From: Streptantibioticus ferralitis
Lineage (GTDB): Bacteria; Actinomycetota; Actinomycetes; Streptomycetales; Streptomycetaceae
Length of the DNA: 64,000 nucleotides
Direction: 5' to 3'
NCBI RefSeq assembly: GCF_029223525.1
Contig: NZ_JARHTQ010000024.1
Coordinates: forward strand, 59,000-122,999
Shown here: one piece after another, positions 53,705-61,653 of the stretch
How the letters are laid out: every line of letters starts with the position of its first letter
Position numbering within the stretch: the first letter of the stretch is position 1
Notes under the pieces: generated by a model
Database searches by the model: none
Told to the model about the DNA's origin: nothing
What the model saw: only the letters and a program-made list of their open reading frames with translations
Translations under genes and position numbers: made by a program

Positions 53705-55624
53705 GTGAGCACGGACCGTACCCCGGCCGAGGACGCGAATCCGGCGCCCCGCCCAGCCGGGCAGCCCTCCGAGGAGTTGGCCCGCCTCGCCGAGGCGGTA
53801 CGGGCGATAGAGCGCGGCGACGCAACGAGCCCGCAGACCGACCGTCCGGCGCCCGCCGAGCGGCCCGAGCCACCCGCGGTCGCCCAGCGGCCCGCGCCTG
53901 CCGCCGCCCGGCCGGTCGCGCTGTCCGGCGAGCCCCTCGAAGCGGCTCGACAGGTCCTCAGCCGTGGCGGTGCGCCGGAGACGCTCGCCGAACCGGCCGT
54001 GGAACGGCTCGGCGAGCGCGCCGGGGAACTGCTGGCCGAGGACCCGTGGCTCGTCCTGTCCCTCCCCGGAGTGCGGGTCGACCAGGCCGACGGATTCGCC
54101 CGGACCCTGCTCGGCGCGGCCTGCTGTCCCGATGACGAGCGCCGGGGGCGCGCGGTCGTCGGATGGCTGCTGGAGCGGGCGGCGGAAGCCGGGCACACGG
54201 CGCTGGAGTGGTCCGTACTGACCGCGGCACTGCAGAAGCAGTCGGTCGCCGATGCCGAAGGAACGCTGCGCAAGGCGGTCGAAGACGGCCAGGTGATGGT
54301 CTTCCACGATCAGCAGGAGGGCGCCGCACCCGATGACGAGGCGCCGGTCACCCTGCTGTTGGGCCTCGACCGCTACGCGCTCGCCGAGGAGAGCCTCGCG
54401 GACGGTCTGGTACGGCTGCTGAACACCTTCGAGGCGGCCGCGACACCGTGGGAGCCGTCCGAGGACGACGCGCCCTCCCCCTCCGCGGCGCAGCTGATCC
54501 TCGCCGCTGCCGGGAGCGGCCTGACGGCGCACACCGGCGGCGAGGCCGCCCGGGCCGAACCCGCCGCCCTGGTGGCGGCGGCACGTACGGCGGGCCTACG
54601 CGCCTACGCGGCGGCGCACACCGAGAACGGCAGGCGGCGGCTGGCCGAGCTGCTCGGCACGGAGGGCGAGCAGGCGGCGGTCACCGTCGACGGTCTGCTG
54701 TCGGGCGGCGAGGGTCCGGGGCGTGGCGCGGACGGCACCCTGGAGCTGGATCTGCTCGCCGTCCTGGACGCGCCGCAGTTGGACGTGGAGCGGGCGGCCA
54801 CGCTGGTCGAATCGGTGCCGGACGGCGCCCGGTTGGTGCTCAGCGGGGATCCGGGGGTGCTGTGGTCAGCGGGACCCGGACGGGCGTTCGCCGACCTGCT
54901 CGCGGCGAAGGTGTGCCCGCAGGTCGCGTCCAGAACACCCGATCCCGGACCGATCGGGGAGTTGGCCTCCGGTATCGGGGTCGGCGAGTTGGAGCCGGTC
55001 GAGGCGCCGGGCAAGGAGGTGGTCATCGTTCCGGTGCGGGACGCCGGCGAGGCGGTGCACCGCACCGTGCAGCTCGTCGCCGACTCGGTGCCCCGGGTGA
55101 TCGGCGTACCAGCCGGGCAGACGCAGGTGATCACCCCGGGCCACGGCGGAGCGGCGGGCACCCGCGCGCTGAACGCGGCGCTCAAGGAGCGCCTCAACCC
55201 CGGCCCCGGCCGCTACGCGGGCTTCGACCCCGGCGACCGGGTGGTCTACGTACCGGCTCCCGGCCGCGCGCTGCCGGGCGTCGTGGTCTCGGCCGACACC
55301 GCCGGGCTGCGCCTGGACTGCGACGGTGTGCCCGTGGTCGTACCGCGGGAGCAGGTGGCCACGGCGGTACGGCACGGCTGGGCGGTGACGGCGCACCAGG
55401 CGGTAGGGGCGCGCTGGCCCGCGGTGGTCGCGGTACTGCCGGGAGACGCGGCGGCAACACTGACCCGGCAGTGGGTGTACTCGGCGTTCAGCCGGGCGGA
55501 ACACCATCTGTCGGTCGTGCAGGGCATCGACCAGGCGCTGCCCCGGGTGGTCGCCGAGGTCCCGGCGAAGGACCGTACGACCCGGTTGCGTACGGTCCTT
55601 CGCGAGCAGGCGGCCGAGGGGTGA
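53705..55624 (+). CDS. RecD2-like protein with degenerate ATPase motifs
   Basis: A 639-aa protein. The N-terminus is Pro/Ala-rich and disordered (about 1-75). A helix-hairpin-helix-like region follows (SLPGVRVDQADGFARTLLG). The helicase part keeps the RecD2 outline but not its active site: AAGSGLTAHTGGEAARAEP (about 268-286) stands where GxxGxGKT is expected, LAVLDAPQLD replaces the Walker B DE, and GDPGVLWSAGPG replaces GDxxQLPSVGPG. Motifs near the C-terminus (VTAHQAVGARWPAVV; YSAFSRAEHHLSVV with the Arg) are recognisable. GTG 53705 with GGAG upstream. It is an intact gene, so a non-enzymatic role is inferred. Confidence 0.8.
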   Translation: MSTDRTPAEDANPAPRPAGQPSEELARLAEAVRAIERGDATSPQTDRPAPAERPEPPAVAQRPAPAAARPVALSGEPLEAARQVLSRGGAPETLAEPAVERLGERAGELLAEDPWLVLSLPGVRVDQADGFARTLLGAACCPDDERRGRAVVGWLLERAAEAGHTALEWSVLTAALQKQSVADAEGTLRKAVEDGQVMVFHDQQEGAAPDDEAPVTLLLGLDRYALAEESLADGLVRLLNTFEAAATPWEPSEDDAPSPSAAQLILAAAGSGLTAHTGGEAARAEPAALVAAARTAGLRAYAAAHTENGRRRLAELLGTEGEQAAVTVDGLLSGGEGPGRGADGTLELDLLAVLDAPQLDVERAATLVESVPDGARLVLSGDPGVLWSAGPGRAFADLLAAKVCPQVASRTPDPGPIGELASGIGVGELEPVEAPGKEVVIVPVRDAGEAVHRTVQLVADSVPRVIGVPAGQTQVITPGHGGAAGTRALNAALKERLNPGPGRYAGFDPGDRVVYVPAPGRALPGVVVSADTAGLRLDCDGVPVVVPREQVATAVRHGWAVTAHQAVGARWPAVVAVLPGDAAATLTRQWVYSAFSRAEHHLSVVQGIDQALPRVVAEVPAKDRTTRLRTVLREQAAEG

Positions 55625-55671
55625 TCGCATGACCCGGTGCGCCCGTGCGGCACCCGGCTCGGCGGTGGCCG

Positions 55672-56280
55672 TCAGCGCTCCTGGTCGAGTGACTCCAACT
55701 CGTCGTCGAAGACGGCGCTGACGTCGAATCGGCAGACGACCAACTCCGGATCGGCCTGATCGAAGGGGGTCGCCAGCCACTCTCCCGGTTCGGCGGGTTC
55801 CACCGCGGTCACCCAGAGGGTGGAGTCCCCCTCCTCCAGCCCGAACTCCTTGTGGCGGGAGGCGATTTCATCCGGTTCGTACTCCCCGAACAGCACGCCG
55901 ATCCCGGCGTTGACACCGCTGCCGACCTTGGTGACGGCGTCCGCCACCCGTTCCGCCTGGGCGATCAGACGCTGCGGATCGGCGACCGTGTAGTCGCGCC
56001 GGATCAGCACGCTGATCGCGCTCGGTTCGTCGGGGCCCGCGTAGGCGGGCAGGGTGTCCCCGTCCGGGACTTCGAAGGGAGTCACCTCGTCGTAGGTGTC
56101 ATAGAGCAGCTCGTCGTAGGCCTCGGCCGCCGCGGCCAGGGAGTCGAACGCGGCGAAGACCGCGGGATCATCCTCGCCCGAGCGGTTCTCGATCGCGGCC
56201 AGATGGCGGTCGATCGCTGCTTTGACCGCCTCGGCGGCGGCGCGTACCTCGGCGACGGTGGGCTGCGCGGCATCAGACAT
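55672..56280 (-). CDS. Conserved Streptomyces protein of unknown function
   Basis: A 202-aa strongly acidic protein. It has an N-terminal helical part (VAEVRAAAEAVKAAIDRHLAAIE), then SAISVLIRRDYTVADPQRLIAQAERVAD and a C-terminal acidic end (FDDELESLDQER). No catalytic motif, signal peptide or membrane segment is visible. ATG 56280 is preferred because the longer frame adds a non-typical Cys-rich start. It is divergent from the DUF5703 gene. Confidence 0.75.
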   Translation of the reverse strand: MSDAAQPTVAEVRAAAEAVKAAIDRHLAAIENRSGEDDPAVFAAFDSLAAAAEAYDELLYDTYDEVTPFEVPDGDTLPAYAGPDEPSAISVLIRRDYTVADPQRLIAQAERVADAVTKVGSGVNAGIGVLFGEYEPDEIASRHKEFGLEEGDSTLWVTAVEPAEPGEWLATPFDQADPELVVCRFDVSAVFDDELESLDQER

Positions 56281-56327
56281 GGTGCAGACGCTATCCGTAC
56301 AGGGCGGTTGCCCGCACAATAGATTCG

Positions 56328-56516
56328 ATGCCGGAATACGAATTTCAAGACGTGTATGTGCCCAGAGGCGTATCTCGCAACGCCACGCGGCGCATGTTGA
56401 CCGACCACGCGGAGTACGGGCACTGGGAGTTGGACCGGTTGCGCCTCTACCCGGACGGCAGCCGCAAGGTGCGGTTGCGCCGCCGGATCATCCGGCAGGT
56501 CCGCGCCACCTGGTGA
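56328..56516 (+). CDS. DUF5703 family small protein
   Basis: A 62-aa protein starting MPEYEFQDVYVPRGVSRNATRR and ending with a very basic RKVRLRRRIIRQVRATW. It matches the small DUF5703 proteins conserved in Streptomyces as I remember them. The basic C-terminus suggests nucleic-acid or membrane contact. It is divergent from the acidic protein gene 47 bases away and convergent with chpC. Confidence 0.8.
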   Translation: MPEYEFQDVYVPRGVSRNATRRMLTDHAEYGHWELDRLRLYPDGSRKVRLRRRIIRQVRATW

Positions 56517-56576
56517 GCGTGAGATCGCCGGACCCGCCTGGTCGGCCGAGCCGCTCAGCGTGCCCGTAGCCGGATG

Positions 56577-56604
56577 GGGCGACCGCACCACGGTGCGGTC
56601 GCCC
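56577..56604. terminator. Bidirectional hairpin terminator before chpC
   Basis: GGGCGACCGCACC-AC-GGTGCGGTCGCCC is a perfect 13-bp hairpin (56577-56604), extended outward by CCGG pairs. It lies between the convergent DUF5703 and chaplin genes. Confidence 0.8.
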
Positions 56605-56647
56605 TGTCCGGCTCACTACGGTGTTTGATCCAACTGCGTGGTCAAGC

Positions 56648-57496
56648 TCAGCGCCGGGCTGCCCGGCCCCGGCGGTACAGCACATACCCTCCGACCAGCA
56701 GCCCGGCGCTGGCGGCGCCGATCGAGCCGAGCTGGTCCGCACCGGTGTGCGCGAGGGTGGGGGCAGCCGTCGTGGAGACCGGGTGCGCGGGCGACATCAC
56801 CTGGTGCCCGGGCTGGGCCGGACGATGGCTGCCATGGTGCGAGGGACCGTGCGGACGATGGCTGCCATGGTGCGAGGGACCGTGCGGACGGTGGCCCTGG
56901 CTCGGCGGGGTGACGGCCTGGGGCGGCGGGGCGGCGGCCGGGGGCGGCGGCGTGTACGACTGGCCGGTGTCCGGCCCCCCGGAGTTCTCGCAGCTGTTGC
57001 CGAACGTGGGGTTCAGCACACCGACCGCGTCGACGCTGTTCCCACAGGCGTTCACCGGGACGCTGACCGGCGCCTGCACGACGTTGCCGCTGCCGACGCC
57101 GGGAGAGCCTTCGGCCACCCCGTGCGCGTGGGAGCCGCTGCTGTGCTGGTGGCTCTGCTGGTACCCACCGTGGTCATGGCCGCCGAGGCCGTGCCCATAG
57201 TCGCCCTGGCCCTGCCCGGTGTGCCCGTAGGCACCGCCTTCGTGGTGCTGCGAGCCGTTCGCGCAGTGGTTGCCGAACGCGGGGTTGAGCGCCCCGACCA
57301 CGTTGACGGTGTTGCCACAGGCGTTGACCGGCACACTGACCGGTGCCTGGACAGCGTTGCCGGACAGCACCCCCGGCGACCCCGTAGCGGTACCGCTCGC
57401 GCCCGCGTCCGCAAAGGCGTAGCCGCCGCCGGTGACGGCGAGGACACCGCCGGTTGCTACGACGGTAATCAGGCCCTTCTTCGCGACCTGTCTCAT
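56648..57496 (-). CDS. chpC: Long cell-wall-anchored chaplin (ChpC type)
   Basis: Chaplins are amyloid-forming surfactant proteins that let aerial hyphae leave the water film. It has 282 aa: signal peptide 1-~30, chaplin domain 1 (~39-80: SPGVLSGNAVQAPVSVPVNACGNTVNVV..), a His/Gly-rich linker (~83-126), chaplin domain 2 (~130-170), a Pro/His spacer, then sortase motif LAHTG (248-252), a hydrophobic helix and RRGRAARR. So it is anchored to peptidoglycan. A duplicated 11-residue GPSHHGSHRPH unit is in the spacer. The next gene upstream is a short chaplin, matching the chpC-chpH order. Confidence 0.93.
   Translation of the reverse strand: MRQVAKKGLITVVATGGVLAVTGGGYAFADAGASGTATGSPGVLSGNAVQAPVSVPVNACGNTVNVVGALNPAFGNHCANGSQHHEGGAYGHTGQGQGDYGHGLGGHDHGGYQQSHQHSSGSHAHGVAEGSPGVGSGNVVQAPVSVPVNACGNSVDAVGVLNPTFGNSCENSGGPDTGQSYTPPPPAAAPPPQAVTPPSQGHRPHGPSHHGSHRPHGPSHHGSHRPAQPGHQVMSPAHPVSTTAAPTLAHTGADQLGSIGAASAGLLVGGYVLYRRGRAARR
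56821..56886. repeat. 33-bp tandem duplication in chpC
   Basis: Two identical 33-bp units (56821-56853, 56854-56886) encode GPSHHGSHRPH-like repeats in the wall-spacer region. A third, diverged partial unit follows. Confidence 0.85.
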
Positions 57497-57679
57497 GGAT
57501 TCCCTGCCTTCTGGTGTACCTGAATACCCGCGGGCGCTGGCCCGCGATGAGGGAATGGCCGGATGGAGACCGATTGGGATTTTCCGACGATTCCCAGAAG
57601 ATCGCCGACGGCCCTGGAGCGCAGAGGGTGTGCCCCAGGGCCGAGCGGGACCAGAACCGCTACCGGGCCCGACTCAACG

Positions 57680-57913
57680 TCACTTGTTGATGCAGGTGTT
57701 GCCGAAGGCGGGGTTGAGCAGCCCCACGATGTTGACCGTGTTACCGCAAAGGGTCACCGGCACGCTGACCGGGACCTGGATGACGTTACCCGAGACGACA
57801 CCGGGAGATTCGATCGCGGCACCCTGCGCACCGGAGTCCGCAATGGCCATGCCCGCACCCGCGAGCACCAGGCCACCGGCGGCAGCCGCAGTGGCGACAA
57901 CCTTCTTCAGCAT
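57680..57913 (-). CDS. chpH: Short chaplin (ChpH type)
   Basis: A 77-aa secreted amyloid chaplin. The signal peptide is about 1-26 (LKKVVATAAAAGGLVLAGAGMAIA), followed by one chaplin domain ESPGVVSGNVIQVPVSVPV.. with two Cys (TLCGNTVNIV; GNTCINK) that form the domain disulphide. ATG 57913. It is upstream of chpC in the same direction, as in S. coelicolor (chpH-chpC). BldN-type sigma control is known for chaplins, but I did not find a convincing promoter. Confidence 0.92.
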   Translation of the reverse strand: MLKKVVATAAAAGGLVLAGAGMAIADSGAQGAAIESPGVVSGNVIQVPVSVPVTLCGNTVNIVGLLNPAFGNTCINK

Positions 57914-58071
57914 TATTCCTCCTCGTTGGCAGTGCGGTCCCAGCCGCGGACCGCACTGATCTAACGAGGTTCGACAGGCAGGGCAACGAGCCCCCGAATC
58001 CATTCACCCTTTCCGGCTATCTTTCCGGCTTGGTCCGTACAGGCAGCCGAATCATGGCCGAAACGATGCGG

Positions 58072-59397
58072 TCAGCACTGGTCCAGGAACCGGTCCAACA
58101 CCCGCACACCGAACTTCAGTCCGTCCACCGGCACCCGCTCGTCCACACCGTGGAACATTCCGGCGAAGTCAAGCTCCGGCGGCAGCCGCAGCGGCGCGAA
58201 ACCGAAGCAGCGGATACCGAGATCGTCGAACGACTTCGCGTCCGTACCGCCGGAAAGGCAGTACGGAACGGCACGTGCGATCGGATCCTCGGCGCGCAGC
58301 GCGGACTGCATCGCGTCCACCAGCGCACCGTCGAAACTCGTCTCCAACGCCTTATCGGCGTGTACGTCCTCCCGCTTGACCCTTGGCCCCAGGATCCGGT
58401 CGAGGTCGGCGAGGAACTCCTCTTCCAGACCAGGCAGGAAGCGCCCGTCGACGTGCGCCGTGGCCTGTCCCGGGATGACGTTGACCTTGTATCCGGCACC
58501 GAGCATGGTCGGCGCGGCGGTGTTGCGCAGCGTGGCGCCGATGAGCTTGGCGATCCCGCCGAGCTCGGCGAGCGTGGCGTCCATGTCCTCGGGGTCGAGC
58601 GGGGTGCCGAGCGCGTCGGACAGCTCGTCGAGGAAGGACCGTACGGTTTTGGTCACCCGGATCGGGAACTTGTGCCGCCCCAACCGGCCGACGGCCTCGC
58701 ACAGTTCGGTCACGGCGTTGTCGTCGTTGGTCATCGAGCCGTGGCCCGCGGTGCCTTCGACGGTGAGCCGCATCCAGTGCATGCCCTTCTGGGCCGTCTC
58801 GACCAGGTACAGCCGAAGGTTCTCGTTGACGGTGAACGAGAATCCGCCGACCTCGCCGATCGCCTCGGTCACGCCCTCGAACAGCTCGGGGTGCTCGCGC
58901 ACCAGGTGCTTCGCCCCGTAGACGCCGCCCGCCTCCTCGTCGGCGAGGAAGGCGAGCACGACATCGCGGGGCGGCTTGCGCCCACTGCGCAGCCTGTCCC
59001 GTACGACGGCGAGCGTCATCGCGTCCATGTCCTTCATGTCGACCGCGCCGCGTCCCCAGACACAGCCGTCGGCGATCTCACCCCCGAACGGATGGTGCGT
59101 CCAGTCCTCGGCGTTGGCCGGTACGACATCGGTGTGCCCGTGGATCAGCAACGCGGGCCGGGACGGGTCCTCCCCCTCGATCCGGGCCACCGTGGACGCC
59201 CGCCCCTTGTGCGACTCGAAGATCTGCGGTTCGAGACCGACCTCGGCGAGCTTCTCCGCGACGTACTCGGCCGCGGCGCGCTCACCAGGACCGGAGTGGT
59301 CTCCGTAGTTACTGGTGTCGATCCGGATCAGATCACGGCACAGATCGACGACCTCGTCCTCGCCAGTGATCGTCCGTGCCGGGTTCGACTCGCTCAC
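58072..59397 (-). CDS. M20-family metallopeptidase
   Basis: A 441-aa enzyme of the M20/ArgE-DapE-CPG2 group. Metal ligands are in LLIHGHTDVVP (His, Asp) and GRGAVDMKDMDAM (Asp), with catalytic Glu and ligand in LADEEAGG. A dimerisation lid is followed by FHGVDERVPV with the final His. It probably removes residues from peptides or acylated amino acids; the substrate is unknown. GTG 59397 has AAGGAGG four bases upstream; a longer frame is not supported. Confidence 0.9.
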   Translation of the reverse strand: MSESNPARTITGEDEVVDLCRDLIRIDTSNYGDHSGPGERAAAEYVAEKLAEVGLEPQIFESHKGRASTVARIEGEDPSRPALLIHGHTDVVPANAEDWTHHPFGGEIADGCVWGRGAVDMKDMDAMTLAVVRDRLRSGRKPPRDVVLAFLADEEAGGVYGAKHLVREHPELFEGVTEAIGEVGGFSFTVNENLRLYLVETAQKGMHWMRLTVEGTAGHGSMTNDDNAVTELCEAVGRLGRHKFPIRVTKTVRSFLDELSDALGTPLDPEDMDATLAELGGIAKLIGATLRNTAAPTMLGAGYKVNVIPGQATAHVDGRFLPGLEEEFLADLDRILGPRVKREDVHADKALETSFDGALVDAMQSALRAEDPIARAVPYCLSGGTDAKSFDDLGIRCFGFAPLRLPPELDFAGMFHGVDERVPVDGLKFGVRVLDRFLDQC

Positions 59398-59623
59398 GCT
59401 GCCTCCTTGATCGCTTCTGCGCCCGCGTGGGGTCCCGCCATCCTCTCTCGCCGCACCGCCACACCCCAAGGTCCCCGGCCACCGTCACATGCCCGTCGCA
59501 CAAGGGATCCCCGCCAGGGACCGCCCAGTGACCGGCGACCGGAGGAGATCGAGAGTGGCCAGATGTTTGCTATGGTTTACCCCGTCGCCACGGCAGTGGA
59601 CAGTAGCCGGACGCGACAACCCG

Positions 59624-59708
59624 GTCCGGGTGGCGGAATGGCAGACGCGCTAGCTTGAGGTGCTAGTGCCCTTTATCGGGCGTGGGGGTTCAAGTCCCCC
59701 CTCGGACA
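59624..59708 (+). tRNA. tRNA-Leu (anticodon GAG)
   Basis: An 85-base cloverleaf. The acceptor arm is GTCCGGG/CTCGGAC (one wobble pair), the anticodon arm is CTAGC-TTGAGGT-GCTAG with anticodon GAG, a long variable arm is GTGCCCTTTATCGGGC-like, as expected for leucine, and the T-arm is GGGGG-TTCAAGT-CCCCC. The CCA end is not encoded. It reads CUC and CUU. The DNA just 3' of it is mobile-element debris, so it is probably an attachment site. Confidence 0.97.
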
Positions 59709-59729
59709 CAGACTGAAACCCCAACTTGT

Positions 59730-59755
59730 GCGGGTCGAGCTGAGCCTCGGCCCGC
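59730..59755 (+). terminator. Hairpin after tRNA-Leu
   Basis: GCGGGTCGAG and CTCGGCCCGC (59730-59739, 59746-59755; one wobble) form a stem 22 bases after the tRNA, followed later by TGTTTT. It probably terminates the tRNA transcript. Confidence 0.6.
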
Positions 59756-59762
59756 AAAGCTG

Positions 59763-60041
59763 TTTTCCGGGCTCGTAGACGAGTTTGAGCCCGAGATTCT
59801 GGTAGACCTCGGCCTTGTCCTGCACGTCCGCCTCGGCGAGGACGTGGCGGATGTTGCCCAGAGGCTTCAGCAGGGCACGGATCTCGTCTTTGGTGAGCCG
59901 TCGCTGCCCGCGGGTCTTGTGGCTCTGTGCGAGGGCTTGGGCGCGGCGGGCTTGGACTTCGGCGGTCCACTGGGCCACCAGTTTCGGATCGGTCCCAATG
60001 GGGAGGCAACGGCCCCTCGTTGACTGAACTTCCGTCGGGGT
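59763..60041 (-). pseudogene. C-terminal remnant of a large serine recombinase
   Basis: The minus-strand frame below 60041 reads LPIGTDPKLVAQWTAEVQARRAQALAQ.., then LKPLGNIRHVLAEADVQDKAEVYQNLGLKLVYEPGKQ, which matches the end of serine integrases (helical C-terminal part). The resolvase catalytic domain is gone: the frame starts after a TAG at 60042-60044. The end runs without its own stop into the tRNA flank. It is a decayed integrase next to a tRNA, in opposite orientation to the NlpC/P60 fragment that breaks at the same point. Confidence 0.7.
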
Positions 60042-60044
60042 CTA

Positions 60045-60352
60045 TGCAGGTCAGGGGTGGTTTCGATTGTTCTGGATTGACGAAGGCGGCGTACGCCGCC
60101 GCGGGGATCACACTGCCTCGGGTCGCCCAGGATCAATATGATGCCGGTCCTCGCGTTCCGGCTGGGGCACCGCTTCTTCCCGGGGACCTCGTCTTCTATG
60201 GAATGTCGTCGAACGTGCACCACGTGGGCCTGTACATCGGTGGCGGTTACATGATCGACGCGCCGAGACCTGGCGAGGTGGTGCGCGTGGAGCCCTACCG
60301 GTTCAGCAATGACCAGTACCTGGGTGCTACCCGTCCATCGGCGGGCCGGTGA
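60045..60352 (+). pseudogene. Truncated NlpC/P60 domain
   Basis: The frame contains GGFDCSGLTKAAYAAAGITLPRVAQDQY with the catalytic Cys, PGDLVFYG, and HHVGLYIGGGYMIDAPRPGEVVRVEP with the catalytic His. The expected N-terminal part (a YVWGGTGP-like lead-in, signal or lysozyme domain) is missing. The homology begins near 60050, the same point where the serine-recombinase remnant ends. Such enzymes are carried by actinobacterial integrative conjugative elements, so it is probably element debris. The longest ATG/GTG frame starts at 59927 through unrelated sequence. Confidence 0.65.
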
Positions 60353-60420
60353 GGGATCGATGTTGACGATCTGGCCGCTGGCCGATGATGACATTCTGCA
60401 GTGCCCGGCGTTAGCGGTCC

Positions 60421-61653
60421 ATGACTGTCAGTGAACAGCGTCCACGGGATCTGTCGACCCTTTCTGTCCCGCTCGTCGGCGCGCTGCTGGAGACGGAGGA
60501 CCCCTTCATGCCGTATCGACTCGTAGACGCGTGTGGGGCGGACGTTGAGCCTGCGGCCGAGTATCTGCGCGATCTGCGGGCGACAGGCTGCGCGGTGTCG
60601 ACACAGCGCTCCTATGGAATGGATCTCCTTCGCTGGTTCCGGTTCTTGTGGGCTGTTGACGTGCCCTGGAACCGGGCAGACCGCCGGGATGCCGCCGACT
60701 TCTCTTGCTGGATACTGCACATCGACAAACCGCGTCGGAGCAAGAGCCGCACTTCATCGGCGTTGCAGGCGGCGAATGCGGTGACCGGCAAGCCTGTGGT
60801 GGGGCCGAAGTACGCCGCGCGCACGATCGCGCACAGCGAGACGGTGCTGCGCAGCTTCTACGACTTCCACCAGGAGGCGGGCACCGGGCCGATCCTGAAT
60901 CCCTTTCCGTTGGCCCGTCAGCGACGCGCAGGCCGAGTCCACGCGCATCACAATCCGATGGAGCAGTTCCGCAACGAGCAAGTGGGCCTGTTTCGTCCGA
61001 AGATTCCTCAGCGGGTCCCTCGCTGCATTCCAGACGACCAGTTCGACCGGTTGTTCGCGGCGTTGGGGTCGCACCGTAACCGCGCCTTGGTGGCTTTCTA
61101 CGTCTCCACCGGGGCGCGGGCGTCGGAGTTGCTCGGCGCCAGGCGGCGTGACGCCGATCCGGGTCGGGGCCTGATCACGGTGGTGCGCAAGGGGACGCGT
61201 GAAGTACAGCAACTTCCTGCTTCTCCCGATGCGTTCGTTTGGCTGCGCTTGTATCAGCAGCAGCTCGATACCGTGGTCGGGCCGCGATGGGACCAGCCGC
61301 TGTGGTGGACCACGCGCCGGACGCCTCGGCCGTTGACCTACCACGCGGCTCGCGCCGTCCTGGTGCGGGCGCAAGCCGAGCTGGGCAGCAACTGGACCCT
61401 TCATGACCTTCGGCATACGGCTGCCTACCGGATGGCACGAGATCCTCAGATGCCGCTTACGGACGTGCAATGGGTCATGGGTCATGTCCGTTTGTCCACG
61501 ACCCAGCTTTACCTGACGCCGCCTGTTGATGCCGTGGTCGCCGGTGTCCTTGCCCATCATGCACGGCGGCAAGCGCGACCTGCGCCGACAGCGGTGGCTC
61601 CGCAGTATCAGGCGGAGAGCCTGGCCGACCTGTTCGGACAGGCAACGCTGTGA
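60421..61653 (+). CDS. Tyrosine recombinase (Tn554 TnpA-like)
   Basis: A 410-aa site-specific recombinase. The N-terminal core-binding domain is at about 35-190. Catalytic residues are all present: Arg233 (STGARASELLG), Lys257 (VVRKGTREV), His328 and Arg331 (LHDLRHTAAYR), His355 (MGHVRLST) and Tyr364 (TQLYL). ATG 60421. Its stop overlaps the start of the next recombinase (GTGA), so both are co-translated. Paired recombinases of this kind are typical of Tn554-like elements and related actinobacterial cassettes. Confidence 0.9.
   Translation: MTVSEQRPRDLSTLSVPLVGALLETEDPFMPYRLVDACGADVEPAAEYLRDLRATGCAVSTQRSYGMDLLRWFRFLWAVDVPWNRADRRDAADFSCWILHIDKPRRSKSRTSSALQAANAVTGKPVVGPKYAARTIAHSETVLRSFYDFHQEAGTGPILNPFPLARQRRAGRVHAHHNPMEQFRNEQVGLFRPKIPQRVPRCIPDDQFDRLFAALGSHRNRALVAFYVSTGARASELLGARRRDADPGRGLITVVRKGTREVQQLPASPDAFVWLRLYQQQLDTVVGPRWDQPLWWTTRRTPRPLTYHAARAVLVRAQAELGSNWTLHDLRHTAAYRMARDPQMPLTDVQWVMGHVRLSTTQLYLTPPVDAVVAGVLAHHARRQARPAPTAVAPQYQAESLADLFGQATL

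Noticed and set aside
58030..59658. 542-codon plus-strand ORF antisense to the M20 peptidase and reaching the tRNA
   Set aside because: Shadow of the peptidase gene; the true gene has all metal-binding motifs on the minus strand.
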